This document shows positions 62,832 through 64,000 of a stretch of 64,000 nt of DNA, piece after piece (position 1 is the stretch's first letter; every line of letters begins with the position of its first letter). The translations under genes were made by a program, and so were the position numbers. The stretch covers positions 5,490,209 to 5,554,208 of the forward strand of contig NZ_CP076134.1 of the NCBI RefSeq assembly GCF_018736085.1, read 5' to 3'. This stretch comes from Bradyrhizobium sediminis. GTDB lineage: Bacteria > Pseudomonadota > Alphaproteobacteria > Rhizobiales > Xanthobacteraceae. A model generated the notes under the pieces. The model had not been told where the DNA came from. It was given only the letters and a program-made list of their open reading frames with translations, and did no database searches.

Positions 62832-64000
62832 CGTACGTGCCGTTCTGCGCAATCGCCTTGGCGAAACTCTTGGGCGTCCCGTAGTTTTACTGGCGCCCTA
62901 TGTAGGAAGGCAGACTCTGGGAAGTTCGCGAGGGCGAGCGCCGGTTTGATGCAGATCAAGCGATCGGCCACGCTTTTGAAAAAGCAATCGCGACGCCGCG
63001 ACGCAACGCGAAGCGCTTTGCGGGTTACCCTGTTCCGACGAGCAAAAAAAATGGCGCTTGCGTAGTCACTTATCGGCATAGTGGCGGCAGGTTGTTTGAA
63101 AATTCATTTTCGCCTCGCCCAACCTTAAACGAATTATGAATTTATTTGGCGCGGTTGTCAGAAATGTCACAGCGCTTCTGCATTTCGAATCTCCGCACAG
63201 ATTCAAAACGTTGCCGCCTTCCAGAAAATCTGCCGCGTGATTTCGCAAACGCGAAGCGATCTTTTCGCCTCGCGACGTGAATCATTTTCGTTGCGGGAAA
63301 CAAGCCATGATGTATCTCTAAGTACGTTCGCGGCGCCCACGGCTCTTCAGACCAGCGCGGTTTAAGAAACGGGGCGGACGTGCAAATCGGCGGCGGTGTG
63401 CGCGTTGGCGACGCTTTCCAAGCGATTGTCGGGTAAACCCTCATAGCGATATGGGGAATGTGGATCTGTGTCGAAATTTCTCAAGGCGAGGCACTCGTTG
63501 TTTCGCTGGCCTAGAACGAGAGAGAGATACGCACCGGTCAACCGAGCAATGCGCAGGGCGAAGCCTCAGGACGGGTTAAGACAAACGGGCTGAACGAAGC
63601 GGTATCGCGTCTGAACGATTTTCGGCTTCAGGCGTTGCCGACTGAATTTGAAACACGCGTAAACTGACAACTCGCCGTGAGCAATCAAGGCGAGAGGGGG
63701 AGGCTGTATGCTTAACGGGATCATCGCTGTAGTCGATCAAATGCCAATCTCCACCGATGACGTATTGGCTGCTTTGGACATTGCCTGTACGCGGCCCCCC
63801 GCGCGCACTCCGGACAGACCGTCGAGTACGCGCTGACCTCGCGAATACTTCTTTTCCAGCTCTGATTTTGCCAGACGGCGTTTCGCCGAACGGCCGGTCT
63901 ATGCCTGGAGACGAAGTCTCGCTTGAGGTCACGCCGCGCGGAGCACCCGCACGGCGGTTTCGCTAGCCAAAATTTACTCCCATTAGAAAAGTCGTCGGAA
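62832..64000. other. Long gene-free region downstream of rpsT
   Basis: 1.17 kb to the window edge without a convincing gene on either strand; the frames at 63142-63444, 63576-63932 and 63757-63966 have low-complexity Arg/Ser composition and no recognisable motif. An AT-rich stretch at about 63120-63150 and a near-DnaA-box TGTGGATCT at about 63459 are present, but no cluster. Probably the upstream region of dnaA. Confidence 0.45.

Noticed and set aside
63440..63480. Replication origin with DnaA box
   Set aside because: Only one near-match (TGTGGATCT) was found and no cluster of boxes; dnaA itself is not in the window.
63576..63932. 118-codon open frame on the - strand
   Set aside because: Ser/Arg-rich, no motif, no good ribosome-binding site, and overlapping equally weak frames on the other strand.

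Overview
The window is high-GC chromosomal DNA from an alphaproteobacterium of the Bradyrhizobium / Rhodopseudomonas group (Nitrobacteraceae). This is inferred from the gene families present: DUF3551 and DUF6894 small proteins, orphan Bug-type tricarboxylate-binding proteins, YccF, the cytochrome b561/PepSY two-component module, and an rpsT gene in the context typical of this group. Species is not determined. All annotation is by reading translations and motifs; no database search was run.

Layout. (1) 1-6601: a partial acyl-CoA transferase followed by a complete branched-chain-amino-acid/carboxylate type ABC transporter (binding protein, LivG, LivF, LivH, LivM) with overlapping genes, hence one operon. 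(2) 6.7-20.3 kb: a large c-di-GMP enzyme (Cache-like sensor, PAS, GGDEF, EAL), a cytochrome b561/PepSY/His-Arg-rich protein cluster divergent from a PepSY-response regulator-histidine kinase operon, small secreted and membrane proteins, a sulfur module (YeeE/YedE transporter and flavin-dependent monooxygenase) and a cyclic-nucleotide-binding patatin phospholipase. (3) 20,596-44,579: an intact tRNA-Arg(CCG) whose last 45 bp are repeated exactly at 44,535-44,579. The 23.9 kb between the repeats is a genomic island with a tyrosine integrase at its right end; the integrase has a large internal deletion, so the island is probably fixed. (4) 44.6-64.0 kb: core-type genes again (DUF899, DUF1428, two Bug proteins, VOC protein, acyl-CoA synthetase, HD-GYP phosphodiesterase, IorAB-like molybdenum oxidoreductase, hydrolases, Wza-like polysaccharide export lipoprotein, MsrA, rpsT), with several short interspersed repeats.

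The island mixes intact stress and metabolic genes with many decayed ones. Intact: an archaeal-type S-adenosylmethionine synthetase followed by a predicted alpha-toroid protein, a DJ-1/PfpI protein with a protein-isoaspartate methyltransferase, an Mth938-like protein, an FMN reductase, a Clp1/Grc3-like polynucleotide kinase, a SinR (Cas2-like) protein, an 8.6 kb cyclic beta-glucan synthase and a NUDIX hydrolase. Decayed: a chimeric higBA toxin-antitoxin locus, a GNAT acetyltransferase split by an IS630-type element, three DNA-repair-type remnants and a Wadjet JetD C-terminal remnant. Three near-perfect TTGA-N6-TCAA (FixK/FNR-type) boxes lie upstream of island genes within 6 kb, suggesting that the intact part is switched on by low oxygen. 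This putatively FixK-controlled SAM-synthesis/protein-repair set, and the adjacent Clp1-kinase/SinR group, are the best candidates for an undescribed system.
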